Assembly: GCF_014075995.1 (NCBI RefSeq)
Contig: NZ_CP055153.1
Span: forward strand, 6,735,363-6,799,362
Direction of reading: 5' to 3'
Origin: Adhaeribacter radiodurans
GTDB lineage: Bacteria; Bacteroidota; Bacteroidia; Cytophagales; Hymenobacteraceae
Length of the DNA: 64,000 nucleotides
The position numbers were made by a program, and so were the translations under genes. This document shows, piece by piece, positions 1-9,310 of this stretch (the stretch's first letter is position 1; each line of letters begins with the position of its first letter). Below the pieces are notes generated by a model. The model was not told the origin of the DNA. It was given only the letters and a program-made list of their open reading frames with translations, and made no database searches.

Positions 1-93
1 AAAGACTGATAAAAGATGGTAACCAGCAGGTGTTTATATTGTTTACAGGTAAGTGGTTTGTTTTTAATATATTACTGCTGGAAAGGTATAAAG

Positions 94-145
94 AAAGCAC
101 CCGAATAAAAATACTGATTTTTCAGTATTTTTATTCGGGTGCTTT
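94..145. terminator. Long perfect hairpin, probable terminator
   Basis: Two 24-base arms (94-117 and 122-145) are exact reverse complements around a four-T loop. The hairpin follows the unresolved 3' end of whatever gene lies left of the window; frames 1 and 2 close with stops at 7-9 and 20-22. It probably ends that transcript. No gene can be supported in 146-336. Confidence 0.75.
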
Positions 146-336
146 GATAAATAATTATTGAGGAGAGATAGCGTTTTTTCCGGAACATTTAATTGTAGTT
201 AGATAGGAGCTGTTCTTGCAGCTAATTGTTTATAATAAAGCTGCGTTTAACCCGATGCAATCTGGAAATTAGGTAGAAAGTGTAACCTAAATTTGCTTGG
301 GTTAAATTTTATCTGTTTTTTTGCAATCCGTTAAAC

Positions 337-424
337 AGAGAGGTGTCCGAGTGGTTGAAGGAGCACGCCTGGAAAGTGTGTATACCTCAAAAGGGTATCG
401 AGGGTTCGAATCCCTTCCTCTCTG
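337..424 (+). tRNA. tRNA-Ser (anticodon GGA)
   Basis: The 88-nt sequence folds as a class II tRNA. The acceptor arms are agagagg (337-343) and cctctct (417-423), with discriminator G at 424. The anticodon loop ctGGAaa is at 369-375, followed by a long variable arm typical of serine tRNAs. The T arm is gaggg / ttcgaat / ccctt. CCA is not encoded. A defence island begins about 200 bp downstream, and tRNA-Ser genes are frequent integration sites. Confidence 0.95.
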
Positions 425-428
425 CACA

Positions 429-465
429 AAAGCTCTAAATCAAGTTGATTTGGGGCTTTTTTTAT
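429..465 (+). terminator. Terminator of tRNA-Ser
   Basis: An interrupted inverted repeat (aaagctctaaatc / gatttggggcttt, with G-U pairs) is followed by a run of seven T. It starts five bases after the tRNA. Confidence 0.75.
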
Positions 466-481
466 TTTTGGGGTAACAATA

Positions 482-576
482 GGGGTAATATTCTTTAATT
501 TACTTAACTGGTTTTCGGTTGAGGAGACCAACCTACTTACAAGCAAGAGACACTGGTTCAAATCCAGTATACCCTA
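482..576 (+). other. tRNA-like remnant (3' half recognisable)
   Basis: Bases 552-568 form a perfect T arm (actgg, loop ttcaaat, ccagt). They are followed by ataccct and an A, as in an acceptor strand plus discriminator. A ggggta lies 95 bases upstream but pairs only partly with that strand, and no convincing D or anticodon arm is seen. It may be a decayed tRNA or a tRNA 3' fragment left by integration. It differs from the adjacent tRNA-Ser, so it is not a simple att duplicate of that gene. Confidence 0.3.
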
Positions 577-587
577 TATTGATTATC

Positions 588-622
588 AAGAGGTTATAGA
601 CAAAATCAATAACCTCTTTTTT
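588..622. terminator. Hairpin terminator at the island edge
   Basis: Arms aagaggttat (588-597) and ataacctctt (609-618) are followed by more T on the plus strand. It lies between the tRNA-like remnant and the converging stop codon at 650 and could serve either side. Confidence 0.55.
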
Positions 623-649
623 GGTTTAAACAAGTGGAAAATTATATCT

Positions 650-3238
650 TTATTCTACTACTTTCGATTTAACTTCCGCATACCATTTAGGAAACTTTTG
701 CAAGAGTCTATTTTTAAGATCATCATTTGAAAGCTGTTGGACATCATTTAACTGAAAAAAGCTTACATTGCTAGAAACAGCTTCTAATTTTTCCAAAAAG
801 GTGAACTGGGCTCCTAGACCAACAAATTGCCAAAAAATCGAAGTATCTCCATTTTCCTGGAAATACTTCAGCATTTGTTCATTTGAAGCTGTACTATTAT
901 TCTCTCCATCTGTAATTAGAATTACAAACACTATTTTATTTATTTTCGCATCAATATAGTTTTTATGAATATCCGCAATAGGTGCATAAATATCAGTTCC
1001 ATTCATCTCATACTTATTTAATATTTCTTTTTCTATAAAATTTTGGTAATTATGTTTAGTAACCTTTATTGGCAATCTAACGGACTTTTTCTCGAATAAA
1101 AATAAATCAATGTTTTGCTCTGATGTTAAGCCTTTGCTTATTGCAAAAATCATGTTTATGACTTTTTGGATTTTTCCTGAAGAATAAAGTTTATAGCCTT
1201 CGTTCTTACCATAGTTCTCCATTGAATTTGAATAATCTAAAGCAAAAACCAGTTGAAGGTTCTCAAACATATATCCTTGTGCTGCGGAACTTGGAATCGC
1301 AAAGGAAGTAATAGGACTTAATGTTTTAGGGAGCTCAATCCTGGCAGAATTATGTTGAGTAAAATTTGGAGGTACCCCAACAACATTAGTCGGCTTATTA
1401 TTAGAAATTATAATGGGTGATGCATGGGTTTTTTTAGAAGTCTCATTAACAGTAAGTAAGGGGCTAGAAACTTTCGATTCAGAAATATTTTTCTCAGATA
1501 TTAAAGATGATTTATTACTCTGGAGATTTGCTTCTGAATCGTTAATGGATGCTACTTTCTCAACTGGAACTTCTTCAGAAATATTTTTAATTATTTCACT
1601 TTTATTATTAGTATCTTGCTCTTTAATTTCTTTACTTATTATTTCGGTTGTTTCCGTAATTAGGTTCTCAGCTACAATTTTTTGTACTTCAATAATGGAG
1701 TGGTCTAAAGCTACTTCTGGAGCAATCTGCAATTTATAGTTCTCTGCACCTGTATTTTCTGGATATAATTTTAATGCCTGAGAAATTAATTCATCTGAAT
1801 AAATTACATTAGAATTCTTAACCTCTCTTGCTTTAAATTCTACATCTTTAGAAAGATAATTTCTATATGCCATTCTTTCGAATCGATGAATTTGGGATGC
1901 ATCAAATGGTACTATAGGTATTTGCACCTCCCCTAACTTGCTTTTCAATTTGTCAAACTCACCTAAAAATGCTTTGACAAGATGATGTTTGCCCTTTAAA
2001 AGCATTATATTTTCATTATTGATACTGTCAGCATAGTATGTCCAGTTATATGAACCATTAAAGATTACATCTTCATCAATAATGCAAAATTTATGATGCA
2101 TCAATGCTGGATAATCACTGAAATATAATTTTCCATTCAAACTAACGAACTTCTCGAACGGCAAGCCATACTCCCAATTATTTATATAATCGTTTATTAT
2201 TATTAATTCAACCTTAACACCTTCTTCTAACTTGTTACAAAGCATATCAAACAATTCAGCATTTGTAAACCAGGCTACAGCTATCTGGATAGATTTTTTT
2301 GCCTTCCCAAGCTCTTGTAAGATTAATCTTTTAATACCTGAAAAGTATACTTCTTCTATCTCTGTTGTCTTTTTAACTTGGTTGTCTAAAACCAAATAGC
2401 CGTTTTCACTTCCTTTGCACCTCTGTAAAATGTTATGTTTTACTGCATCATCTCCAGTTTCAAATTTATCTTTAAGAATATCAGTATCACAATAATCTGT
2501 TATACCATCAAACCAAAGCTTAAACTTATAATCGTTGGTAGATTTTTGGTAAAAACTAGCAGTAAGGTCTTCATAGCCTACTACAGATTCTTTCTTATTA
2601 TATTCTAATAGAAATTTAGCTTGATCATAAACTTCTGCATTTTCAATTGTTTTAATGCCTTCAACTAAAATTCTAAATAAATTTACATTGTATTCAGGTG
2701 TGTTAGCATGAAAAATAGTTTGCAAAAAGGAGAAAGTTGTGCTATTAGGTTCTAATGGTATTGAAGGAACCAAAACATCATTTTCTATTACTTTAGCGTT
2801 ATTGCATTCTTTAGGAAGCCTACTTTTGATGTTAGCTATTTTGATTTTTATCTCGTCTTCGAGTGTTCTATTTTCTATATTTCGGATTCTTCGAGAAATT
2901 TTTTGAATTAAGCTTGGTTTTGCATACCTAAAAATTAATTCTAAAACAGGTGTATCATAATTCAACAATTCTTTAATTATGTAATTTTCACAATTCAAGT
3001 TGCAGTTAGTAGCATCTTGCCTATCACCTGTTTTGGTTTTTTTTAAATTTATTCCAAAGGTTACCAATTTATCTTCACCAATAAAATTAATTTGGTCCTT
3101 ACTAGCTAAAGCATTTGGATGAAAAAAGGTCCGCTCTATTTGAGGGCTTTCAATCCAGCCAGTATAATATTTGTTGCTTTGAGCCTCTCTCTCAGTTACT
3201 TTTTTAAGTACTCCGATATACAATTCAGTATTGATCAT
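650..3238 (-). CDS. OB-fold-like / phospholipase D-like / TerF-type VWA fusion protein
   Basis: This 862-residue protein has three recognisable parts. The first ~80 residues resemble a cold-shock/OB domain (GVLKKV, GWIESP, FFHPNAL, TFGINLKK). A phospholipase D-like domain lies around residues 300-430, with one HKD-type motif (HHKFCIID, then NGSYNWT) near residue 380. A Ser/Lys/Glu-rich linker runs about 560-640. The C-terminus is a von Willebrand A domain with MIDAS motif DYSNSM near 667 and ITDGENN near 774, ending in a WQFVGLG-type segment as in TerF-like VWA proteins. A single HKD suggests dimerisation if it acts as a nuclease. It follows the RecD-like helicase by 82 bp on the same strand, so the two are probably co-transcribed. 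A role in defence is inferred from context only. Confidence 0.8.
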   Translation of the reverse strand: MINTELYIGVLKKVTEREAQSNKYYTGWIESPQIERTFFHPNALASKDQINFIGEDKLVTFGINLKKTKTGDRQDATNCNLNCENYIIKELLNYDTPVLELIFRYAKPSLIQKISRRIRNIENRTLEDEIKIKIANIKSRLPKECNNAKVIENDVLVPSIPLEPNSTTFSFLQTIFHANTPEYNVNLFRILVEGIKTIENAEVYDQAKFLLEYNKKESVVGYEDLTASFYQKSTNDYKFKLWFDGITDYCDTDILKDKFETGDDAVKHNILQRCKGSENGYLVLDNQVKKTTEIEEVYFSGIKRLILQELGKAKKSIQIAVAWFTNAELFDMLCNKLEEGVKVELIIINDYINNWEYGLPFEKFVSLNGKLYFSDYPALMHHKFCIIDEDVIFNGSYNWTYYADSINNENIMLLKGKHHLVKAFLGEFDKLKSKLGEVQIPIVPFDASQIHRFERMAYRNYLSKDVEFKAREVKNSNVIYSDELISQALKLYPENTGAENYKLQIAPEVALDHSIIEVQKIVAENLITETTEIISKEIKEQDTNNKSEIIKNISEEVPVEKVASINDSEANLQSNKSSLISEKNISESKVSSPLLTVNETSKKTHASPIIISNNKPTNVVGVPPNFTQHNSARIELPKTLSPITSFAIPSSAAQGYMFENLQLVFALDYSNSMENYGKNEGYKLYSSGKIQKVINMIFAISKGLTSEQNIDLFLFEKKSVRLPIKVTKHNYQNFIEKEILNKYEMNGTDIYAPIADIHKNYIDAKINKIVFVILITDGENNSTASNEQMLKYFQENGDTSIFWQFVGLGAQFTFLEKLEAVSSNVSFFQLNDVQQLSNDDLKNRLLQKFPKWYAEVKSKVVE

Positions 3239-3320
3239 TTCTAAGATTGTAATTGATTAATTTTATTTGGTTGGAATGATTATTGTGGCATTTCGATTTA
3301 TTTTAATTGAATAGATTTCT

Positions 3321-6300
3321 TTAAAAACCCACATCACAAACTTCCTCAATTTGAGCTATAATTCTTTCAATGGCTATGGAGTCAATGCCACCGTTTTCAC
3401 TTTCTGAAGTTATAAATAGGTTTTCGTTTAATGCGAAGCCATTCTCTTGATAGAACTTTAGTTTCTTTTCCCAATCTTCCCGATAACTAGGCACAGCCAT
3501 CATTCCTAAGTGTTCCAAAATAACTAGGTCTCCGGCGGCATCAATAAATGAAAAATCCGGTATACGCTTTTGCCCATTTTTGCCTTTAAATTCCCTTTCG
3601 TATTCAAATTTTATCCCTTTTTCCAACAGCATATTGGCAATAATTACTTCTGATTTACTGCGGACCAAGAGCCCTTCTTTTTTGGTTTTATGAATAAGAC
3701 CAGCTGCAAATGGTATTTCTGATTTACTTTCCCGAACAGCTGATTTAAAAAGATGGGTATTACGTTTGGCAGTAGTGGAAAACTGAGGTTTTGATAAATT
3801 TATAAGCCAATGAGGGTCAGTTCCCTCCACCAATAATATTAACTTTTTCTTGGCCCGGGTTAGGGCTGTATAGATTAATTCTCTAGAAATAATTCGTCCA
3901 GTTTTGGGAATAATCAGGAACACATACTCAAAATCGCTGCCTTGGCTTTTATGAACGGTAATAGCATAAGCTAATTCAATATTAGAGCTCTCATTTTCCG
4001 CTTGTCCCTGTCCCTTATAACCGAATGTTACTTTTTCGTCAATACCTGCAAAAGACACATTAGCAAAACCATAATTTAAACCTTGTACTAAGCCCAATTG
4101 TCCATTAGAAAGCTGAAATTCTTTATCCCCTGGAAAACAATTCTTTTTCTCGTTAATGGTTTGGATTACTTTATCAAATAAGCCTATTTGGTATTCGCCT
4201 ATATTGATACCCCCTTGAATACCTTTTCTAAATTGCTGTTGGAATTTTCTGTTTAAATTAAAAGAACCCCAGTACGGCGCTTTTACCGGACTTAATAATT
4301 GGAAGGCCTCAATTCGTTGGGTATCGATTTCCGGAATACTTTTTCCTTTTTTTTCAATATAGGAAATTCCTAAAAAGGCATTCAGCTTATCATAATCCTT
4401 AGCATGGTCAAGGTTAAGAACGTTTACCAGGGTTTCATTTAATTTAGTAATGAGTTCTTCTTCATTTTGCCAGCAGCTCAATTGCAAATCATTCAGCTGA
4501 GTATTGTTTCCCAGCTTAGAGAAAATAATATCAGCATTTTTAGAAGGTTTCATACCAGAAAACCAGGAAGCTAGCATTAAGGTATCAGAATCTTCGCCTT
4601 GTGCTGTTCTTACTATCTCTTTAATTCTGGCCAAGGAAGAGGCTGCCTTAAAATCCGGATCAGTTTCTTCCAGTGTTTCCAGTTTAGCACAAATATCGGC
4701 AAATGGTCTACCAGCACCAATGGGTGGTAATTGATAAGGGTCACCCACTAATATAATCCGCTTGACGTGTGCCTGATCCAAAGCCTGGAAGATGGCAAAG
4801 AGGTCATCTTCCGTCAACATGGAACATTCATCAATGATTACATTTTGTTCCCCTTTATATTGGCTTTCCCCGGTAAATTTTGGTTTCATCCGATCCCAGT
4901 CAAAACGTTTCTGACGGGTTAAAAACTGGGCGATTGTATAAGCTTCTCCTCCCGCCATTTTTCCCAATTTTACCCTGGCCTTACCGGTGGGAGCTAATAA
5001 TAATATGCCTTCACTTTTTAAGGCGCTACAGCTAAATAGTGCACCCATTACAGTAGTTTTTCCCGTACCGGCTGGGCCATGTAGCACGGATAATTTCCGG
5101 CTAGTAATAAGTTGTAAAGCTCTTCTCTGATCGTGTAAAGCAGCAACATGTCTGTTGTTTCCCGGGTCAAAATCTTTACCGTTTTTCCGGATAGTATTTA
5201 CTATCAGTTTTTCCCAATCTTCTCCTAATGGCTCTAATTCCCTTTTCGCTCGGGCCAAAACTATTTTCCTTAAAGAGCTCTCAATTTTTTCATAAATTTT
5301 TAATTGCAATGCCTGGATATCATCAGTAGAAAGATGATTCAGTTGTTCTTTAAGGAATTCGATGTTTGCGGCAATATAGTTTGCTGGGATTTGTACCGGT
5401 CTTCTTAAGTTTAAAGTATTAAGAGTTTCGGTAATTTCATTTACCGCGAGTAATGTATCTCCGTTTTCGGCGGCCCTTTTTAGAATATCTATTATAATGG
5501 CCCTTAATCTTCTAGGGTCTAATGGAGACTTAACTAGTTGCGGTTCTTTGGGTACATATTCGCCCTGAATAGCTTTATCTTCAAATAGCCCGTTGTCTAT
5601 GGTTTCTACAGCAATCGGGTAATGCTCTTGATCACCAGTATCTTTTTCCGCAATTAGGTAAGGGTTAGTTAATAGTTCCGAGTCGGTGCAGGTAAAATCT
5701 AGTTTCCTGCGGCTGGTTAGCTCAAACCAATTTTTTATTTGCTTTTCTGTTAACTCAAGCCGCGATAAAAGTTGTAATAATTCTTTTCTTTCCCCACTTT
5801 CACTGAACCAGGTATCCTTAAGAAAAGGTAAGTCTTTTGAATAAGTACGTGGCCTTATGGTTAGCCTTCCGGACAATACATCTTCCCAGGCATTCCAAGG
5901 ATTATCTTTTATGCCTAAGATTCCCTGCGCACGTAAGTCTTCTTCCAAGCTATGGCCGTACTGAAAACCAATAGCTTGAAGAGCATTAGCAAAGGAAGGG
6001 AAAGGCCCCATAGCTTCTTTTACCTGGCCAACCTGCCGATCTATCCACATCAGGTGGTTATCCCAAAAACCAGAGGCAATTCCGTGTTCCTTTATGCGTT
6101 CAACGATGCTGCGCAGCTTACCCAAAACCACTAGAACGGTACTATTATTTAGCCATTCGGTGCCGTGGGTAAATTCTTCTATGGCTTCCTGCCGGGTAGC
6201 TGTTTCCTGTAGAGTGAGTTTTATTTCATCCAGTAAATCATTTTTTGTCTTCTTTCCATCTTTGGTTTTAAGTACGTAATCTTCCGGCAAAGCTAAATAG

Positions 6301-7013
6301 TCGTGGTATGGCAGCAAAATACCTTCGCTGGTTGGGTCATCCGGGCGGATCCCATGGGTGATTAACCTATCCCAAAGTGGATAGGTATAGTCAGCAACTG
6401 AATCGTACTTTATAATGGATGATTTCTTTTTAATAATACCAATCCCAACAATTAGTCTCCGGCTATCTTCATCAACTGGATTAGCTCCCTTTACATAAAA
6501 AATGCTTAGTGATTTATCTTCTGTAACAGGTTCAAAAAAGGTCTTCAAAATGGTTTCCTGTCTTTCCCGGCCATATACCCATGCCGAAGGAAAAGGACTG
6601 TCTGCATCTTTGGGATTTCCTGGATATAGATTATCTATTTGGGCCTGGTTTCCTCGGAGCATCCACCAAAACGGAACAGTAAAGGTTGTAAAAGGAGGTA
6701 TTTCGACTGTTGTAGGTCGTAAATTCAAGTGCGGAATATCCTTTCCACCACGTTTATTATAGGGATGATTGAATTGCCTTTTATATGATAACTCGTTCAT
6801 AAAGGCCCCACCTTCGGCTTTACAGGGCGGCAATTCGTGAAGCTTTAAGTTTGACCAGGACCGATTTGCAAGTACTTCTTCCGCATTTTCATTTTTTTCC
6901 TGATATATTCGAGGAAGGTGAATACAAAAAGTGTTTCCGGCCGGGTGCTGGCATATAGTACCATTCCATTTGTTATCGTGCCACGCAACTCGGTTTGAAA
7001 TATGTTTTATCAT
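3321..7013 (-). CDS. RecD-like SF1B DNA helicase with C-terminal nuclease-like domain
   Basis: This 1230-residue protein is first in the leftward operon. The N-terminus carries the motif HDNKWNGTICQHPAGNTFC; I recall similar ends in other large defence-linked helicases but cannot name the domain. The helicase core has Walker A GPAGTGKTT near residue 646, Walker B DECSM near 727, GDPYQLPPIG soon after, and late motifs TVHKSQGSDF and TALTRAKKKL. The last ~150 residues resemble a PD-(D/E)XK fold, with RIPDFSF near 1150, then VILEHLGM and a downstream W-K-Y segment. The usual lysine after the acidic residue is not in place, so nuclease activity is uncertain. It probably unwinds DNA as an effector together with the PLD/VWA protein. 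Confidence 0.85.
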   Translation of the reverse strand: MIKHISNRVAWHDNKWNGTICQHPAGNTFCIHLPRIYQEKNENAEEVLANRSWSNLKLHELPPCKAEGGAFMNELSYKRQFNHPYNKRGGKDIPHLNLRPTTVEIPPFTTFTVPFWWMLRGNQAQIDNLYPGNPKDADSPFPSAWVYGRERQETILKTFFEPVTEDKSLSIFYVKGANPVDEDSRRLIVGIGIIKKKSSIIKYDSVADYTYPLWDRLITHGIRPDDPTSEGILLPYHDYLALPEDYVLKTKDGKKTKNDLLDEIKLTLQETATRQEAIEEFTHGTEWLNNSTVLVVLGKLRSIVERIKEHGIASGFWDNHLMWIDRQVGQVKEAMGPFPSFANALQAIGFQYGHSLEEDLRAQGILGIKDNPWNAWEDVLSGRLTIRPRTYSKDLPFLKDTWFSESGERKELLQLLSRLELTEKQIKNWFELTSRRKLDFTCTDSELLTNPYLIAEKDTGDQEHYPIAVETIDNGLFEDKAIQGEYVPKEPQLVKSPLDPRRLRAIIIDILKRAAENGDTLLAVNEITETLNTLNLRRPVQIPANYIAANIEFLKEQLNHLSTDDIQALQLKIYEKIESSLRKIVLARAKRELEPLGEDWEKLIVNTIRKNGKDFDPGNNRHVAALHDQRRALQLITSRKLSVLHGPAGTGKTTVMGALFSCSALKSEGILLLAPTGKARVKLGKMAGGEAYTIAQFLTRQKRFDWDRMKPKFTGESQYKGEQNVIIDECSMLTEDDLFAIFQALDQAHVKRIILVGDPYQLPPIGAGRPFADICAKLETLEETDPDFKAASSLARIKEIVRTAQGEDSDTLMLASWFSGMKPSKNADIIFSKLGNNTQLNDLQLSCWQNEEELITKLNETLVNVLNLDHAKDYDKLNAFLGISYIEKKGKSIPEIDTQRIEAFQLLSPVKAPYWGSFNLNRKFQQQFRKGIQGGINIGEYQIGLFDKVIQTINEKKNCFPGDKEFQLSNGQLGLVQGLNYGFANVSFAGIDEKVTFGYKGQGQAENESSNIELAYAITVHKSQGSDFEYVFLIIPKTGRIISRELIYTALTRAKKKLILLVEGTDPHWLINLSKPQFSTTAKRNTHLFKSAVRESKSEIPFAAGLIHKTKKEGLLVRSKSEVIIANMLLEKGIKFEYEREFKGKNGQKRIPDFSFIDAAGDLVILEHLGMMAVPSYREDWEKKLKFYQENGFALNENLFITSESENGGIDSIAIERIIAQIEEVCDVGF

Positions 7014-7390
7014 ACGAAAGAGAACTATTTTAATTAAAAGTTAAATCAGGTAATTGAGCAATGGACTAACTGGTATATTCAGTTTGTCAGCTAATATTTA
7101 TAATATTTGGCTGTTGCTTGGGCTTTTATAGCGAGAACAGACTAATAAATTTATGCAACTCAAAACAATAAATATGCCTTTTGATAAATATATAGTATCT
7201 AAAATACAAAATTCTTGAAATTAGCTATTTTAATAGTCTTTTTTTAATCCTAGTTTTAGGATGATTTATTGATGTTCTTAAAATTAAGCTACTATTTAAA
7301 TCCAATTACCTTGAATTACTCGAAACCTTATGTCGTCATACAAAAAAAGAGAGTAATTACTATTTTAAATTCTCTACCTCAATTTAAATT
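7014..7390. promoter_or_regulatory. Divergent intergenic region of the two island operons
   Basis: This AT-rich 377-bp spacer separates the helicase start (minus, 7013) from the mod start (plus, 7391) and must hold both promoters. I searched for the Bacteroidota -7 box TAnnTTTG on both strands and found only imperfect matches (for example near 7100). No operator palindrome stands out. Confidence 0.5.
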
Positions 7391-9307
7391 ATGAATATAA
7401 TAGATACTGACATAATCGAGCGGATGGATATGGCCAGCCTGGATCTTGTGAGCAATAATTTTAAAAAGCTTGCCGCACTATTTCCAAACTGTGTTACTGA
7501 AACTGCTGAAGGCAAAGTAATAGACTTTGATTTACTGAAACAGGAATTAAATTACCAAATAGTAGAAGGCACCAAAGAACGGTACCGATTGGAATGGCCT
7601 GGTAAGCGTGAAGCTATTGTAACCGCAAATTTACCAACCAATAAAACGATACGTCCAATTCACGAAGATTCGGTTGATTTCAACAACACTGAAAACTTGT
7701 ATATCGAAGGTGATAATTTAGAAATTCTTAAGATACTGCAAGAAAGTTATTTGGGTAAAATAAATATAATCTATATTGATCCTCCCTATAATACAGGAAA
7801 TGATTTTATTTATTGGGACAATTATATACAAGGAAAGGAGGTATATAAGGAAGGAAGTGGTCAAAAAGATGAGTTAAATCAACGCTTAGTAGCAAATCCA
7901 GAGACAGCAGGTCGTTATCACTCTGATTGGTTGACGATGATGTACCCTCGATTGAAATTAGCATATAATTGTCTATCAGACGATGGACTATTGGTTATAT
8001 CAATTGATGATAATGAAGTTTTCCAATTAGGCAAAATACTTGATGAAATATTTGGTTCGACTAATCGCCTGGCTTGTGCACCTTGGCTTTCAGAAGCAAG
8101 TGGAGGTAAAGAAAAAACAGGTTTAAGGACAGGACATGAATATCTTCTAATCTATTTCAAAAAGTCTTCAGAAAATATTTCACAAGAAGAAAGATCAGCA
8201 GGTGAATTAAATTTACGAGATTCGAAAGGAGCCTATAGAAAAGGGCGCGAATTAATGAAATGGGGAGGAACATCGCTTCGAGAGGATCGACCAAACCAAT
8301 TTTATGAACTTCCTAATATGGAGGGCGAAATGATTTTGCCCTATAGAAATGATGGTAAAGCAGGTCATTGGAGGTGGGGCAAAAACAACCCCGAAATTTT
8401 AAAAGCATTTGATGATAAATCCTTTTTTCATTGGGAATTAAGGCCTTTTAATGAAGGAATTTTAGTAAATGGTTTTAGAGAAAGGTGGGTTCCTTATGAA
8501 AAGATTAGGGACTCGAAGAAGGCAACAGGCTGGAGTACTTGGTTGGATAAATTTGGATCAAATGCAGATGGGACTAGGGAGTTGATAAATCTTTTTGGTT
8601 CTAAGGTTTTTGACACTCCAAAGCCGTTTCAATTAGTAAAATGGATAGTTTCCTTGCATAGTAATGAAAATGCTCTTATAATGGATTTTTTTGCAGGGTC
8701 TTCGGCTACAGCCCAAGCTGTTATGCATCTTAATGCTGAAGATAGTGGTAAGCGCAGGTTTATCTTGGTTCAACTTCCTGAAACAACAAACGAAAAAAGT
8801 GAATCTTTTAAAGCTGGATATAAGAACATCTGTGAAATAGGGAAAGAACGCATTCGGCGGGCAGCAAAGAAAATAAAAAAAGAAACAGGAGCGGATATTG
8901 ACTATGGCTTTCGTGTTTACCGGCTGGATGAAAGTAATATGCAGGATGTATATTATAAGCCGCAGGAGTACACACAGGCAACCTTAGACCTTTTTACTGA
9001 TAACGTAAAACCTGACAGAACTGCCGATGACCTTTTAGCGCAAGTGATGCTGGATTGGGGGTTGCCCCTTTCTTTAAAAATCGAAAAAGTGATTATTGCA
9101 GACAAACAAGTTTTTAAAGTAGCCGCTAATTCTTTATATGCGTGTTTTGATAAAGGCATTGACGAAGATTTTGCTAAAGCCATTGCTCAAGAGGCTCCTT
9201 TACGCATTGTTTTCCGGGATAGCGGCTTTAAAGATGATACTGCCAAAACTAATGTGAAGCAGTTGCTGAAACAACTAAGTCCGGAGACTGAAATGAAAGT
9301 AATTTAA
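7391..9307 (+). CDS. Type III restriction-modification methyltransferase subunit (Mod)
   Basis: This 638-residue adenine-N6 DNA methyltransferase has the beta-class order of motifs. The catalytic DPPYNTGNDF comes first (DPPY at 130-133), and the AdoMet-binding FFAGSSATA comes later, near residue 431. This order and length are usual for type III Mod subunits, which also carry the target-recognition region between the motifs. It opens a five-gene operon with gaps of 0-4 nt and is followed three bases later by the AlbA-type gene. The target site cannot be read from sequence. The gene looks intact, so methylation may persist even though Res is disrupted. Confidence 0.92.
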   Translation: MNIIDTDIIERMDMASLDLVSNNFKKLAALFPNCVTETAEGKVIDFDLLKQELNYQIVEGTKERYRLEWPGKREAIVTANLPTNKTIRPIHEDSVDFNNTENLYIEGDNLEILKILQESYLGKINIIYIDPPYNTGNDFIYWDNYIQGKEVYKEGSGQKDELNQRLVANPETAGRYHSDWLTMMYPRLKLAYNCLSDDGLLVISIDDNEVFQLGKILDEIFGSTNRLACAPWLSEASGGKEKTGLRTGHEYLLIYFKKSSENISQEERSAGELNLRDSKGAYRKGRELMKWGGTSLREDRPNQFYELPNMEGEMILPYRNDGKAGHWRWGKNNPEILKAFDDKSFFHWELRPFNEGILVNGFRERWVPYEKIRDSKKATGWSTWLDKFGSNADGTRELINLFGSKVFDTPKPFQLVKWIVSLHSNENALIMDFFAGSSATAQAVMHLNAEDSGKRRFILVQLPETTNEKSESFKAGYKNICEIGKERIRRAAKKIKKETGADIDYGFRVYRLDESNMQDVYYKPQEYTQATLDLFTDNVKPDRTADDLLAQVMLDWGLPLSLKIEKVIIADKQVFKVAANSLYACFDKGIDEDFAKAIAQEAPLRIVFRDSGFKDDTAKTNVKQLLKQLSPETEMKVI

Positions 9308-9310
9308 ATA

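Noticed and set aside
3..167. Open frame at the left window edge, possible end of a sorting-domain protein
   Set aside because: It passes through a perfect terminator hairpin, and no family motif is certain; frames 1 and 2 stop at once.
331..561. 76-codon minus-strand open frame
   Set aside because: It runs through the tRNA-Ser gene and the tRNA-like remnant; the peptide is a shadow of RNA sequence.
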